Source of the DNA: Streptomyces sp. NBC_01381
GTDB taxonomy: Bacteria; Actinomycetota; Actinomycetes; Streptomycetales; Streptomycetaceae
Assembly: GCF_026340305.1 (NCBI RefSeq)
Contig: NZ_JAPEPI010000004.1
Span: 248,001-312,000 of the forward strand
DNA: 64,000 bases
Reading direction: 5' to 3'
Part shown: positions 49,988 to 58,437 of the stretch, one piece after another
Position numbering within the stretch: the first letter of the stretch is position 1
Layout: every line of letters starts with the position of its first letter
Notes under the pieces: model-generated
Databases searched by the model: none
What the model was told of the DNA's origin: nothing
The model's input: the letters and a program-made list of their open reading frames with translations, nothing else
Made by a program: the position numbers and the translations under genes

Positions 49988-51159
49988 AGAGGCAGCGCGC
50001 ACACGGCCATGGGGGCCGCGAACGGATCGCCCGCCAGGCGCAGTTGGCCCTTCGCGCCGACATGGAAGACGCTCACCGAACCCGACTTCTGGTTCGCCGC
50101 GAACAGCAGTCGCTGCGACGGCGAGAAGGCGATGTGTCGGGGGAAGTCGCCGCCGACGGGCACCGTGTCGAGCAGCCGCAGCCGGGCGCCGCCCGCCTCG
50201 ATCGCGTACCGGGTCAGGCTGTTGTGCCCGCGATTGGCGAGGAAGGCGAAGGCGCCGTCGCGCGTGACGAGCAACTGCGCCGGATAGCTGGTGCCTTCGC
50301 CCGTGCCCGTGGACTGCGGCTCACCCGGAGTCAGCCGCCCACTGGCGGGGTCGTACGCGCAGACGGCCACTGTGTTGTCCACCTCGTTGGCGACGTAGGC
50401 GAACCGCCCCGAGGGGTGGAAGGTGAGGTGCCGCGGCCCCGCGCCGGGACGGAGCGTGGCGTACGAGACCTGTGTCAGCTTGCCCGCCTTCGTGTCGAGG
50501 CGGTAGCTGTACACGGCGTCGGTGCCGAGATCGACGGCGAGGACATGCCCGCCGTCCGGGCTCGTCACGATCTGATGGGCGTGCGGCCCCTCCTGCCCCG
50601 GACCGGGCGGGGGACTGGAGTGCGTGACGACATCGGTCAACTCGCCAAGCGCACCCGAGGGTTGGACGGGATGGACGGCCACGCTCCCGGAGAGGTAGTT
50701 GGCGCTGAGCAGCCAGCGCCCGCCCGGGTGCACGGACAGATGGCAGGGCCCGGCGCCACCGGTGCCGCGCGAGCCCACGACTTCGGGGCCCGCGGGCGAG
50801 AGCGCGACCGCGGTCACACCGCCCTGCTCCTGCTCGTTGACGGCGTACAGGGTGCTGCCCGATGGGTGCAGGCAGAGGTAGGAGGGATCCGGTACGCCGG
50901 TCAGCGTCCCGGTGGCGGTGATACGTCCCGTGGCGTCGTCGTACGTCGCGAGACCCAGGCCGGTGCCGCCGCCGGGCTGGGTGGTGTACGTACCGAGAAA
51001 GAGCGGCCGAGTCCGGCGCTGCGGACGTCGGGGCGACAGGGCGGCGGCGGTCTGCGACGAGGAGAGGGCGGTGGCTGCGGCCGTGGCGGCGACGGCTCCG
51101 ATGAACCCGCGCCGACCCCAGCCGTGCGCCCCGGGCCGCCCGTCGGACCCACTGCTCAT
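49984..51159 (-). CDS. Secreted lactonase-family beta-propeller protein (Tat signal)
   Basis: 391 residues. A twin-arginine signal (GWGRRGFIGAVAATAAATAL) precedes a seven-bladed propeller of the YbhE/6-phosphogluconolactonase-like family (HLSVHPGGRWLLSANYLSGSVAVHPV; PRHLTFHPSGRFAYVANEVDNTV; PRHIAFSPSQRLLFAANQ). Exported relatives have unknown substrates; a cytosolic pentose-phosphate role is unlikely. GGAGG lies 5 nt before ATG 51159. It overlaps the oxygenase gene end by 4 nt (convergent). Confidence 0.9.
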   Translation of the reverse strand: MSSGSDGRPGAHGWGRRGFIGAVAATAAATALSSSQTAAALSPRRPQRRTRPLFLGTYTTQPGGGTGLGLATYDDATGRITATGTLTGVPDPSYLCLHPSGSTLYAVNEQEQGGVTAVALSPAGPEVVGSRGTGGAGPCHLSVHPGGRWLLSANYLSGSVAVHPVQPSGALGELTDVVTHSSPPPGPGQEGPHAHQIVTSPDGGHVLAVDLGTDAVYSYRLDTKAGKLTQVSYATLRPGAGPRHLTFHPSGRFAYVANEVDNTVAVCAYDPASGRLTPGEPQSTGTGEGTSYPAQLLVTRDGAFAFLANRGHNSLTRYAIEAGGARLRLLDTVPVGGDFPRHIAFSPSQRLLFAANQKSGSVSVFHVGAKGQLRLAGDPFAAPMAVCALPL

Positions 51160-51263
51160 GCCTGCCTCCATGCCCGCTCCTCATGTTCCTCATGTGACGG
51201 TGGTGACGCGTGTGACAGACACAGTGCTGCCCGGAAGGCCCATGGACAAGAGGTGCAACCTGA

Positions 51264-51280
51264 GTTGCGTTCTGCGCAAC
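51264..51280. promoter_or_regulatory. Palindrome GTTGCG-TTCTG-CGCAAC upstream of the lactonase
   Basis: A perfect 6-5-6 inverted repeat, with a second overlapping repeat GCAAC-CTGA-GTTGC at 51255-51268, about 100 nt before the lactonase start. It shares TTGCG-N5-CGCAA with the XRE-cupin palindrome at 11917-11935. Confidence 0.55.
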
Positions 51281-51293
51281 GGGCGGGGGCGGC

Positions 51294-52916
51294 TCAGAGG
51301 CTCGTGTCCCGGTGCGTGGCGCGGCCGTCGAGGACCGTGAGCAGGACCGGCAGATCCGGCAGATCGGTGGCGCCGGTGGTGAGCGGGTTGTCGGCGAGGA
51401 CGGTCAGGTCGGCGCGGAAGCCGACGGCGAGCTGCCCGGCCTCGTGCTCATCGCCCGCCGCGTGAGCGGCGTTCACCGTCATGGCCTGCAGCGATTCCAG
51501 CGCCGACAGGGCCTGCTCGGGGCCGTGCGGCGGCCGGCCGAGGTCACGGCTCGGGCGGCGGTGGCGGGCGCCCGCCATGACACCCAGCGGCGGGTAGGGG
51601 GCGATGGGCCAGTCGGAGCCCAGGACGACCGTGGCGCCGGAGTCCCACAGATCGCGGCAGCGCCAGGCGCGCGACGCCCGCTCCTCGCCGAGACGGCGCG
51701 ACCAGTTGTCGGTGTGGTCGGCCCGGGTGAAGTCGCAGCAGTGCGTGGGCTGCATGGACGCGATGACGCCGAGCTCGGCGAACCGGGCCAGGGTGTCGTC
51801 GGGCACCGTCTCGATGTGCTCGATCCGGTGCCGGACGGCGCGCTCCCCGGTGGCCCGCGCCTTCTCCACGGCGTCGAGGGCATGCCGCACGGCCGCGTCA
51901 CCGATGGCATGCGTGGCGGTGGGCACCCCCGCCCGGTGGAGCTCGCCGATGACGTGGGTGTAGGCGGCGGGATCGGGCCAGAAGGCGTGCGTGGACTCGC
52001 CGTGGCAGTCGGGCCGTTCGAGCCAGGCGGTGCCGTTGTCGATGGTGCCGTCCATGAAGAGCTTGACGCCCTCGGTCCGCCACAGCGCACCGCCGGCGCC
52101 CTGCTGCTCGATGAGTGCGCGCAGCGCATCGGCGTCGGCGCCCGGCTGGCACCAGGGCGCGACACGCAGCCGAAGCGGCAGCTCCCCGGCAGCGTCCAAC
52201 TCGGCGTACAGCGCGAGGCTTTCGCCATTGGCGTCCATGGCGTGGCCGCCGGTGAGACCCGCCGCGGCCATGGAGCGCAGGGCGGTGGCGAGCCGGGCGC
52301 GCCGCTCGGCGTGCGTGGGCCGCGGGGCGGCGCGCTCGACCAGTTCGCAGGCGGCGTCCTCAAGGAGCAGCCCGGTGGGCCGGCCCGCGTCGTCGCAGAC
52401 GACCTCGGCGGCCTGCGCGAAGGTGCGCGGTCCGTCGACACCGGCGAGCTCGAGCGCGCGCGGGCTGGCCAGCATCGAGTGGGCGTCGAACATCTGGAGC
52501 AGCGCCGGTACGCCGTCGAGCACGGGGGAGAGGGCGGCGGTCTCGACGGGCCGGTCCCCGAAGACGTTCGGGTCAAGACCCCAGCCGTGCAGCCACGCGC
52601 CGGGCGCCAGCGAACGCACCTCGCCCGCGAGCGCCGCGCGCACCTCCTCCAGGTCGGTGCAGGCCGACAGGTCGAGGCCGTGGGTCAGCTCCGCTCCCGA
52701 GACGGGGTGCAGGTGGCCGTCGACCAGGCCGGGGGTCACCACGGCGCCCTTGAGGTCGATCACCTCCGTCGACGCGTCCGCGAGGGCACGGATCCGCCGG
52801 TCGTCGCCCAGCGCCGTGATCCGCCCTCCGGACACGGCCAGGGCGGTGTCCGGCAGGAACCGGCCCGTGACCGGGTCGAGCAGCCGGGCGGAGAGCAGGA
52901 CGAGACGGGTGCGCAC
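51294..52916 (-). CDS. Amidohydrolase family protein (YtcJ-like)
   Basis: 540 residues. Long-form amidohydrolase_3 with DGHLHP, KLFMDGTIDNGTAW, THAIGDAAVRHALDAVE, RHRIEHIE, QPTHCCDFTRAD and GSDWPIAPYPPLGVMAGA. The start is GTG 52916. It lies 49 nt after the tetR gene on the same strand and probably shares its transcript; an NCS1 permease diverges from that tetR. Together this suggests uptake and hydrolysis of a nucleobase-, hydantoin- or allantoin-like compound, but the substrate is unproven. Confidence 0.9.
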   Translation of the reverse strand: MRTRLVLLSARLLDPVTGRFLPDTALAVSGGRITALGDDRRIRALADASTEVIDLKGAVVTPGLVDGHLHPVSGAELTHGLDLSACTDLEEVRAALAGEVRSLAPGAWLHGWGLDPNVFGDRPVETAALSPVLDGVPALLQMFDAHSMLASPRALELAGVDGPRTFAQAAEVVCDDAGRPTGLLLEDAACELVERAAPRPTHAERRARLATALRSMAAAGLTGGHAMDANGESLALYAELDAAGELPLRLRVAPWCQPGADADALRALIEQQGAGGALWRTEGVKLFMDGTIDNGTAWLERPDCHGESTHAFWPDPAAYTHVIGELHRAGVPTATHAIGDAAVRHALDAVEKARATGERAVRHRIEHIETVPDDTLARFAELGVIASMQPTHCCDFTRADHTDNWSRRLGEERASRAWRCRDLWDSGATVVLGSDWPIAPYPPLGVMAGARHRRPSRDLGRPPHGPEQALSALESLQAMTVNAAHAAGDEHEAGQLAVGFRADLTVLADNPLTTGATDLPDLPVLLTVLDGRATHRDTSL

Positions 52917-52965
52917 AGAGGCTCCTTGAGGTGCGGGTGGGGAAGACGGGGCGGCGGAGGGGCGG

Positions 52966-53619
52966 CTACGCCTGGTCGGAGGACGTGTCGACGGCTCGGG
53001 TCAGCGTGCCGTTCACCAGGCCCAGTTCGCGTTCCGCCGTGGTGACGGCCATCCGCGTCACCGCCGCGGGACGGTTGCTGGTGTCCGTGTTGGCGTGCGC
53101 GCCGAGGCCGTCGATCACGACCAGGATCTGAATGGTCGTCACATAGGGGTCGTCCGTGCGGAACTCCTCGCGCTCGACACCCTCCTGGATGAGGTCTTCG
53201 AGCCGGCCGCGCCACGAGGCCTCCTGCTCGCCGACCCGGTCCCGCAGGGCGGGACGGTAGCGGCTGAGGTGGCGCGCGTTGATCCAGAGGCGGCTGATGT
53301 CCTCGTACGCCTCGCCGGTCGCGCGTGCGAAGAACCGCGCGAGGTGCTCGGTGGGAGAGGCGTCGGGCCGCTCGGCCGGCAGGAGGGCATCCAGCTCGGC
53401 GCTCGCGGCGTCGCCGAACGCCTCGGCGACGAGGTCCTCCGCCGAGGGGAAGTAGTGGCTGACCAACCCGGGCCGGACATCGAGCTCATCGGCGATCCGC
53501 CGCAGAGTGATGCACTCGAGCCCCTCGGTCAGGGCGACGGCGGCGGCCGCCTCGACGATTTCCGCACGTCGGGCGGCCGGAGATTTCCGAATTCGCTTGC
53601 GCTGAACGCTTGACGACAT
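52966..53619 (-). CDS. TetR-family transcriptional regulator
   Basis: 217 residues. HTH: AAVALTEGLECITLRRIADELDVRPGLVSHYF, with a BetI/TetR_C_6-like C-terminal domain. ATG 53619 (MSSSVQRKRIRKS) is divergent from the NCS1 permease across 69 nt that hold a 22-bp palindrome. It likely represses both the permease and its own operon with the amidohydrolase. Confidence 0.92.
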   Translation of the reverse strand: MSSSVQRKRIRKSPAARRAEIVEAAAAVALTEGLECITLRRIADELDVRPGLVSHYFPSAEDLVAEAFGDAASAELDALLPAERPDASPTEHLARFFARATGEAYEDISRLWINARHLSRYRPALRDRVGEQEASWRGRLEDLIQEGVEREEFRTDDPYVTTIQILVVIDGLGAHANTDTSNRPAAVTRMAVTTAERELGLVNGTLTRAVDTSSDQA

Positions 53620-53629
53620 GACCACAACG

Positions 53630-53651
53630 TTATTGAGTGTGCGACCAATAA
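53630..53651. promoter_or_regulatory. Palindrome TTATTG-N10-CAATAA in the tetR/NCS1 gap
   Basis: AT-rich 6-10-6 dyad in otherwise GC-rich DNA, 11 nt from the tetR start and 38 nt from the permease start. A strong candidate for the TetR operator. Confidence 0.65.
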
Positions 53652-53688
53652 GCAAGCAGTCGGGCACGACAAGCATCCGGAGGGCCTC

Positions 53689-55146
53689 ATGGCGTCCACG
53701 ATTCCCGACCCGCACCGGCCAGGCACGGACGGCGCCGCCAAGGCGCCGCTGCCCTCTGAGCGTGCGGTTCGCATCGAGGCACACGGCATCGACCACATTC
53801 CCGAACGGGAACGCCATGGCCGTCCGCGCGAGCTGTTCTCCGTCTGGGCGGCGGCGAACGTCAACTATCTGAGCCTGGTCGTCGGCGGCGCCCTGATCCT
53901 CATGGGCCTCAGCCTCTGGCAGGCCCTCGCGGTGCTCTTCGTGGGCAACCTGTTCTGGGCGCTGACCGGATTCCTCTCCGTCTCGGGCCCCGCCGCGGGC
54001 GCGCCGAGCGAGGTGGTCACCCGCGCGATGTACGGGATCCGGGGCAACCGGGTGAACAACGCGGTCGTCGGCTGGATGATCTCCGTCTGCTACTTCGCCC
54101 TGAACCTGTCCGCCGCCGCGGTCGCCGCCTTCTCCCTCGTCGAGAAGGTCGGCATCACCGCGAACACCGGCGTCAAGGTCGTCGTCATCATCGTCATCGC
54201 CGCGCTCACCCTGACCATCAGCGTCTTCGGCCACGCCATGATCATGAGGCTCTACCTCCCGATCACGCTGGCCCTGGCCGCCGCGTTCACCGTCGTCGCC
54301 GTCAGCGTGATCGGGCACACCGACTTCTCGTACATGCCCGCCGAACCGCTGACCGGCACCGACCTGTGGGCGACCGTCATCGCCGGTGTCACGCTCATCG
54401 CGTCGGGCCCGCTGTCGTACACCACCAGCGCCGACTTCTCGCGCTATCTGCCCGCCACGACGCCCAAGAAGGCGATCGTGGGCTGGACCCTCCTCGGCGG
54501 GTTCGTGCCCAGCATGATCGTCTGCTCCCTCGGGGTGTTCGCCGCCACCGCCGTCGACATGACCGACCCGCAGTCCGCGCTCGAGAAGATCCTGCCCGGC
54601 TGGTTCACTCCCGTCTTCCTGCTCGCCCTGATCCTCGGCACGATCGCCATCAACGCCCTCACCGCCTACAGCGCCGGCCTCGCCCTGCAGGCCGTCGGTG
54701 TGCGCATCCGCCGCTCGATCAGCGTCATCGTCGACGGGATCGCCGCCGTCTCGCTCACCCTGTACGGACTGCTCGCCTCCAACTTCCTCGACACCGTCAG
54801 CAATGTCCTCCAACTGACCGTCGTCCTGCTCGGCCCGAGCATGGCCGTCTACGCCACGGACATCGTGCTGCGCCGCAACCGCTACGACGGCATCGCGCTC
54901 ACCGACGAGACCCCCGGCAGCCCCTTCTGGTTCACCGCGGGCGTCAACTGGGCGGGTGCGGCGGCGCTCGCCGCCGGTGTCACCGCGGCCGCCCTGTGTG
55001 TGAACACCGCGTACACCGGCCCGGTCGCCGACGCTCTCGGAGGCGTTGATCTCGCCCTGCCCGCAGGCATGTTGGTGGCATCCGCGGTCTACGTCCTCAT
55101 GACGCGCCGCACCCGCGACGGGCTCGGAAAGATGCCGCGGGCATGA
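53689..55146 (+). CDS. NCS1-family purine-cytosine permease
   Basis: 485 residues with 12 membrane segments. NCS1 motifs include FSVWAAANVNYLSLVVGGALI, GPAAGAPSEVVTRAMYGIRGN and SADFSRYLPATTPKKAIVGW. GGAGG lies 5 nt before the ATG. Substrates in this family include cytosine, purines, allantoin, hydantoins and thiamine precursors. The nearby amidohydrolase and shared TetR point to a cyclic amide or ureide. Confidence 0.93.
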   Translation: MASTIPDPHRPGTDGAAKAPLPSERAVRIEAHGIDHIPERERHGRPRELFSVWAAANVNYLSLVVGGALILMGLSLWQALAVLFVGNLFWALTGFLSVSGPAAGAPSEVVTRAMYGIRGNRVNNAVVGWMISVCYFALNLSAAAVAAFSLVEKVGITANTGVKVVVIIVIAALTLTISVFGHAMIMRLYLPITLALAAAFTVVAVSVIGHTDFSYMPAEPLTGTDLWATVIAGVTLIASGPLSYTTSADFSRYLPATTPKKAIVGWTLLGGFVPSMIVCSLGVFAATAVDMTDPQSALEKILPGWFTPVFLLALILGTIAINALTAYSAGLALQAVGVRIRRSISVIVDGIAAVSLTLYGLLASNFLDTVSNVLQLTVVLLGPSMAVYATDIVLRRNRYDGIALTDETPGSPFWFTAGVNWAGAAALAAGVTAAALCVNTAYTGPVADALGGVDLALPAGMLVASAVYVLMTRRTRDGLGKMPRA

Positions 55147-55198
55147 GCCCTCACCCCCGCATCCAGAGCGGAAACTACGGAGAGTAACTGATCTGGAA

Positions 55199-55233
55199 TT
55201 GCCGCCAAGTTGCCCCCAGTTGCGGCCGGTTGC
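55199..55233. repeat. Four TTGC boxes at 10-11 bp spacing before the STAS gene
   Basis: TTGC at 55199, 55210, 55220 and 55230; the last three sit in GTTGC-N5 units. Helical phasing puts them on one DNA face, a pattern seen where a protein binds cooperatively. Possible regulatory array. Confidence 0.4.
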
Positions 55234-55391
55234 GCCATCGCGAGGCATGAAAGGCATCTGAACGGGCAAGATGTAGATGCCATACTCGGCGCCGCCCCGG
55301 ACCCCGGCGGCGCCCGGTGCCGTCGGGCAGGCCGTACCGTGCGCGAATTCGTCACTCTTCGTATGCGGGGAAGGGAATTTGGGGGTAGCCC

Positions 55392-55766
55392 ATGGGCATA
55401 TCCGACCCGAGTTTTGGGCTGCGTCACCATGTGGTGGAGGGTCTGACCGTGCTGACGCTCCACGGTGAGCTGGACGCCTGGGCGGAGCAGGAACTGGAGC
55501 CGTGTTTAAGGGAGTTCCTCGACCGAGCGGGCTCCGACGTGGTGGTGGACCTGCGCCAGGTCACGTTTCTGGACGCCGGGGGCCTGCGGCTCCTCGTGCG
55601 CATCAAAAACCGAACCGCCGCCACAGGCCGCGCCCTGAGTCTCGTCCGCTGCTCGCCACGCGTCTGGCGGGTCATGGGCATCACCCGCCTCGACCGCAGC
55701 TTCACCGTCCTGGACGCCCTGCCCGCCGAACTGGAGGTTCCCGACGGCGATGACGTCCCGGCGTGA
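55392..55766 (+). CDS. STAS-domain anti-sigma factor antagonist lacking the phosphorylatable serine
   Basis: 124 residues, one STAS domain (VLTLHGELDAWAEQELEPCL; DLRQVTFLDAGGLRLLVRI). In active antagonists such as SpoIIAA and BldG the loop reads D-S-S/T-G-L; here it is D61-A62-G63-G64-L65, so no serine is available for an anti-sigma kinase. The protein may be permanently in its binding-competent form, or be regulated without phosphorylation. No anti-sigma kinase gene is adjacent. The start at 55392 has a G-rich ribosome binding site. Confidence 0.88.
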   Translation: MGISDPSFGLRHHVVEGLTVLTLHGELDAWAEQELEPCLREFLDRAGSDVVVDLRQVTFLDAGGLRLLVRIKNRTAATGRALSLVRCSPRVWRVMGITRLDRSFTVLDALPAELEVPDGDDVPA

Positions 55767-55799
55767 GGCGCGGGTCCTTGGCCGGGTCGCGCCGGGGGC

Positions 55800-57402
55800 T
55801 CATTCAAGGCCGGTGATCTGCGTCCGTGAGGTGAGCCCCGGCTTCGTCAGGATGTGCTCCACATGGGCGTCCACGATCCGCTGGGAGACGACGAGCCGTT
55901 CGGCGATCTCCCGGTTGGTCAGCCGCTCGACGGCCGGCGCGGCCACCTCCCGCTCCCGGTGGGTGAGTCCGCCGGACCCCGTCCGCGCTCGCCGGGGGAC
56001 CGCGGATTCCCTGGCGGCGGTGGCCGGTTCGGCCTCCGGGAGCCCGTCCCTGTCCTCCACGGCGTACGCCACGGCCGCCGCCCCGTCCAGCGAAGCCCCG
56101 CGCGCGTGCAGATCCTCGTACGCCGTGTCGCCGAGTGCGGCACGCGCCGTCGCCGCGGCCGTCCGCTGCTCCGCCTGCAGGATCTCCATGGTCATTCGGC
56201 GCGGTCGGCCATCGCCTCGACCTGGGCGAGGTGCCGGATGCGGTACGTCTCCTCCTCGCCGCTCCCGGCGAGCCGTTCGGCCCCGTACTCGCGCAGCGTG
56301 TCGAGGAGGCGGTAGCGGGTCGGGTCGGTGTCGGTGCGCAGCACCACCGACTTGTCGACCAGGCCGATGAGCTGTTCGAGCACGTCGTCGGAGTGCAGCG
56401 CCCCGCCCCCGCACGCCTGCTCGGCGGCCTCGGCGGCCTCGGCGTCGAAGTCTCCCGCGAACACACAGAGCCGCCGCCACAGCAGTTGCTCCTGCGGGGT
56501 GCGCAGGTCGTGGCTCCAGTCGATGGTGGCCCGCAGCGTCCGGTGGTGGCCGGGTGACGCCGCGCGGCGGCCGCCGGTCAGCGCCTGGAGGCGGCCCTGG
56601 AGCCGGGCGGACAGCTCGCCGAGCGACATGCCCGCAGCCGCACGACGGCAAGCTCGATGGCCGGCGGCATGCTCTCGACCCAGCGGCACACCGAGACGAC
56701 ATCGTCGCGATTGGCCTCGGTGAGAGTGAACCCGGGCACCACGGCGGCCGCCCGCTCGGCGAAAGGACGCACCGCCTCGTCGTCCCTGGGCAGTGGCGTG
56801 ATGGGCAGGGCGAACTCACCCGGTACGTCGAGGGGTTGGCGGCTGGTGGCGAGGACCGTGACGCCGGGCGTGATCCGCAGGATCAGGTCGGCGAGCATCG
56901 CGCAGGCGTCGAGCAGATGCTCGCAGGTGTCGAGGACGAGCAGCATCCGCCGCTCGGAAAGATACGCGGCGAGCAGGCCCACCGGGTCACGGTCGCCCTG
57001 CTCGGAGAGCCCGAGCACCCCGGCCACGGTGTGCGGGAGCAGTACCGGGTCGTGCAGCGAGGACAGTTCGACGAAGCACGCACGGTCGGGGAACCGGGGC
57101 GGCGCGGCGCGGGCGGCCCGCACCGCTAGCCGGGTCTTGCCGACGCCACCGGGTCCGGTGAGCGTCACGAGGCGGGCCTTGCCCAGCAGTGCGCCGACCT
57201 CGCGCAGTTCACGCTCACGCCCGATGAACCCGGTGACCTCCAGCGGCAGTTCGCCGGCAGGCTCCCGGACATGTCCAAGCCGCACCCGTGCCGGCCCCTC
57301 CGCTGCCACCTGCCCCCGAATGGGACCCCTCAAGGCTGCGCGGGAAGGCCACACCCCGATGCGGATGGCTGGTTTCGGCCCGTCACCATGGAAGGTGACC
57401 AC
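55800..57402 (-). pseudogene. Decayed LuxR/AfsR-like ATPase regulator
   Basis: Three pieces in three frames. An N-terminal NTPase part (about 56630-57402) has VTGFIGRERELREV, Walker A TGPGGVGKTR and LLVLDTCEHLLDA. A second piece (about 56192-56630) resumes at MSLGELSARLQGRLQALTGG after a one-base deletion and ends DTLREYGAERLAG...AMADRAE-stop. A third (55800-56190) holds the C-terminal LuxR HTH (LTHREREVAAPAVERLTNREIAERLVVSQRIVDAHVEHI). At least 200 residues of the usual middle region are missing at the second junction. An intact relative would sense ATP or ligand and activate transcription. Almost certainly inactive. Confidence 0.82.
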
Positions 57403-57506
57403 TGAGAGCCACTGCTCGGATACGGTGTGCGAGTTGTTTTCGTTTCTCGTCCCGTACCTGTTCCCGATCTGTTCCCGTTTCCCGTGGGCACGCGAGGAGT
57501 TGTCGA

Positions 57507-58193
57507 GTGGACCGCAGTTCTGTGATCCGGATCCGTACCGTTCTTGCCGCGCTGGGTGTCGCGACCGCCATGGCGGCGGCCCCCGCCGCGACGGCGGCCG
57601 CGGAGCCGAAGGCCGCGGCGGCGTCGAAGCCGAACGAGCCCTGCACCGGAGAGTTCCAGAAGGACGCGCGGCTCGGCCCGAAGTGGCTGCCCAAGAAGTG
57701 GCAGAAGCCGGTCGGCCCGCTGCTCAAGGGCTGGAAGCGGACGGGTGACCTGGCGCCGTCGTCGTTCCTCAAGAAGTACTGGGAAGGCCCCGCGGACTCC
57801 GGCAGCTGGAAGTACCCGCCGAACGACGGCTTCGAGACGGTCAACGGCCAGGTCGACAAGCACCCCGAGGAGCTGGAGGAGGGCGAGCTGCTCGACCGGT
57901 TCGGTTCGGAGTACGGCTCGTTCCTGGCCCCCGCGGGCGACCCGTACGCCAAGCGTGCGCTGCCCCCGCAGAACCTCAACACCCGCGACGCCGCGGTCGC
58001 CTGCGACTACCGCGTCTACGAGGTGAGCAAGCCGTTCTACGTCTGGCAGGGCAGCATCGCCCCCTGGTTCGAGCAGCCCGGCCACGGCCAGCAGATCAAG
58101 CTCGACGCGGTGTTCCTCGACCCGGGCGAGGGGCAGCGCCTGAACGTGAAGTGGCTCCTCGAGCACGGCTACCTCGAGCCCGCGAACAGCTAG
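57507..58193 (+). CDS. Secreted TNT-domain protein (NAD+ glycohydrolase toxin family)
   Basis: 228 residues. A signal peptide (to about residue 32) precedes a short linker, then a TNT domain from about 100 to 225: PPNDGF, LLDRFGSEYGSFLAPAGDPYAKRALPP, VYEVSKPFYVWQGSIAPWFEQPGHGQQIKLD and WLLEHGYL. TNT is the NAD(P)+ glycohydrolase domain of M. tuberculosis CpnT and of secreted fungal and bacterial enzymes. R131 and Q195/Q196 fall in conserved blocks. The start is GTG 57507. A small gene begins 7 nt after the stop and may encode the immunity protein. Confidence 0.88.
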   Translation: MDRSSVIRIRTVLAALGVATAMAAAPAATAAAEPKAAAASKPNEPCTGEFQKDARLGPKWLPKKWQKPVGPLLKGWKRTGDLAPSSFLKKYWEGPADSGSWKYPPNDGFETVNGQVDKHPEELEEGELLDRFGSEYGSFLAPAGDPYAKRALPPQNLNTRDAAVACDYRVYEVSKPFYVWQGSIAPWFEQPGHGQQIKLDAVFLDPGEGQRLNVKWLLEHGYLEPANS

Positions 58194-58200
58194 CACGCCG

Positions 58201-58437
58201 ATGGACATCCGTGGACTGCCCGCCGCCCTGCGCGAGGCCGGTGTCGCCGACGGCTACTACTGGATCGAGGGCGTCCACGAACCGGCCCCCACGCCTCCCG
58301 ACTTCGTCTACCTGCGGCGGACCGAGGGCGGCATGGCGTGGGAGACCGGGACGTACGAACGCGGCACGCATCACCCGCTCGCCCGGCATGCGGACGAGGC
58401 GGAGGCCTGCGCGCAGCTGCTGCGGCTACTGGTGTGA
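58201..58437 (+). CDS. Small protein next to the TNT toxin, possible immunity factor
   Basis: 78 residues, acidic, no signal peptide or membrane segment: starts MDIRGLPAALREAGVADGYYWI, with PTPPDFVYLRR and WETGTYERG in the middle. It is 7 nt after the TNT gene, so co-transcribed. A cytoplasmic partner directly after a secreted NAD-hydrolase would fit an immunity role; this is inference. Its end overlaps the convergent GTPase gene by 12 nt. Confidence 0.7.
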   Translation: MDIRGLPAALREAGVADGYYWIEGVHEPAPTPPDFVYLRRTEGGMAWETGTYERGTHHPLARHADEAEACAQLLRLLV

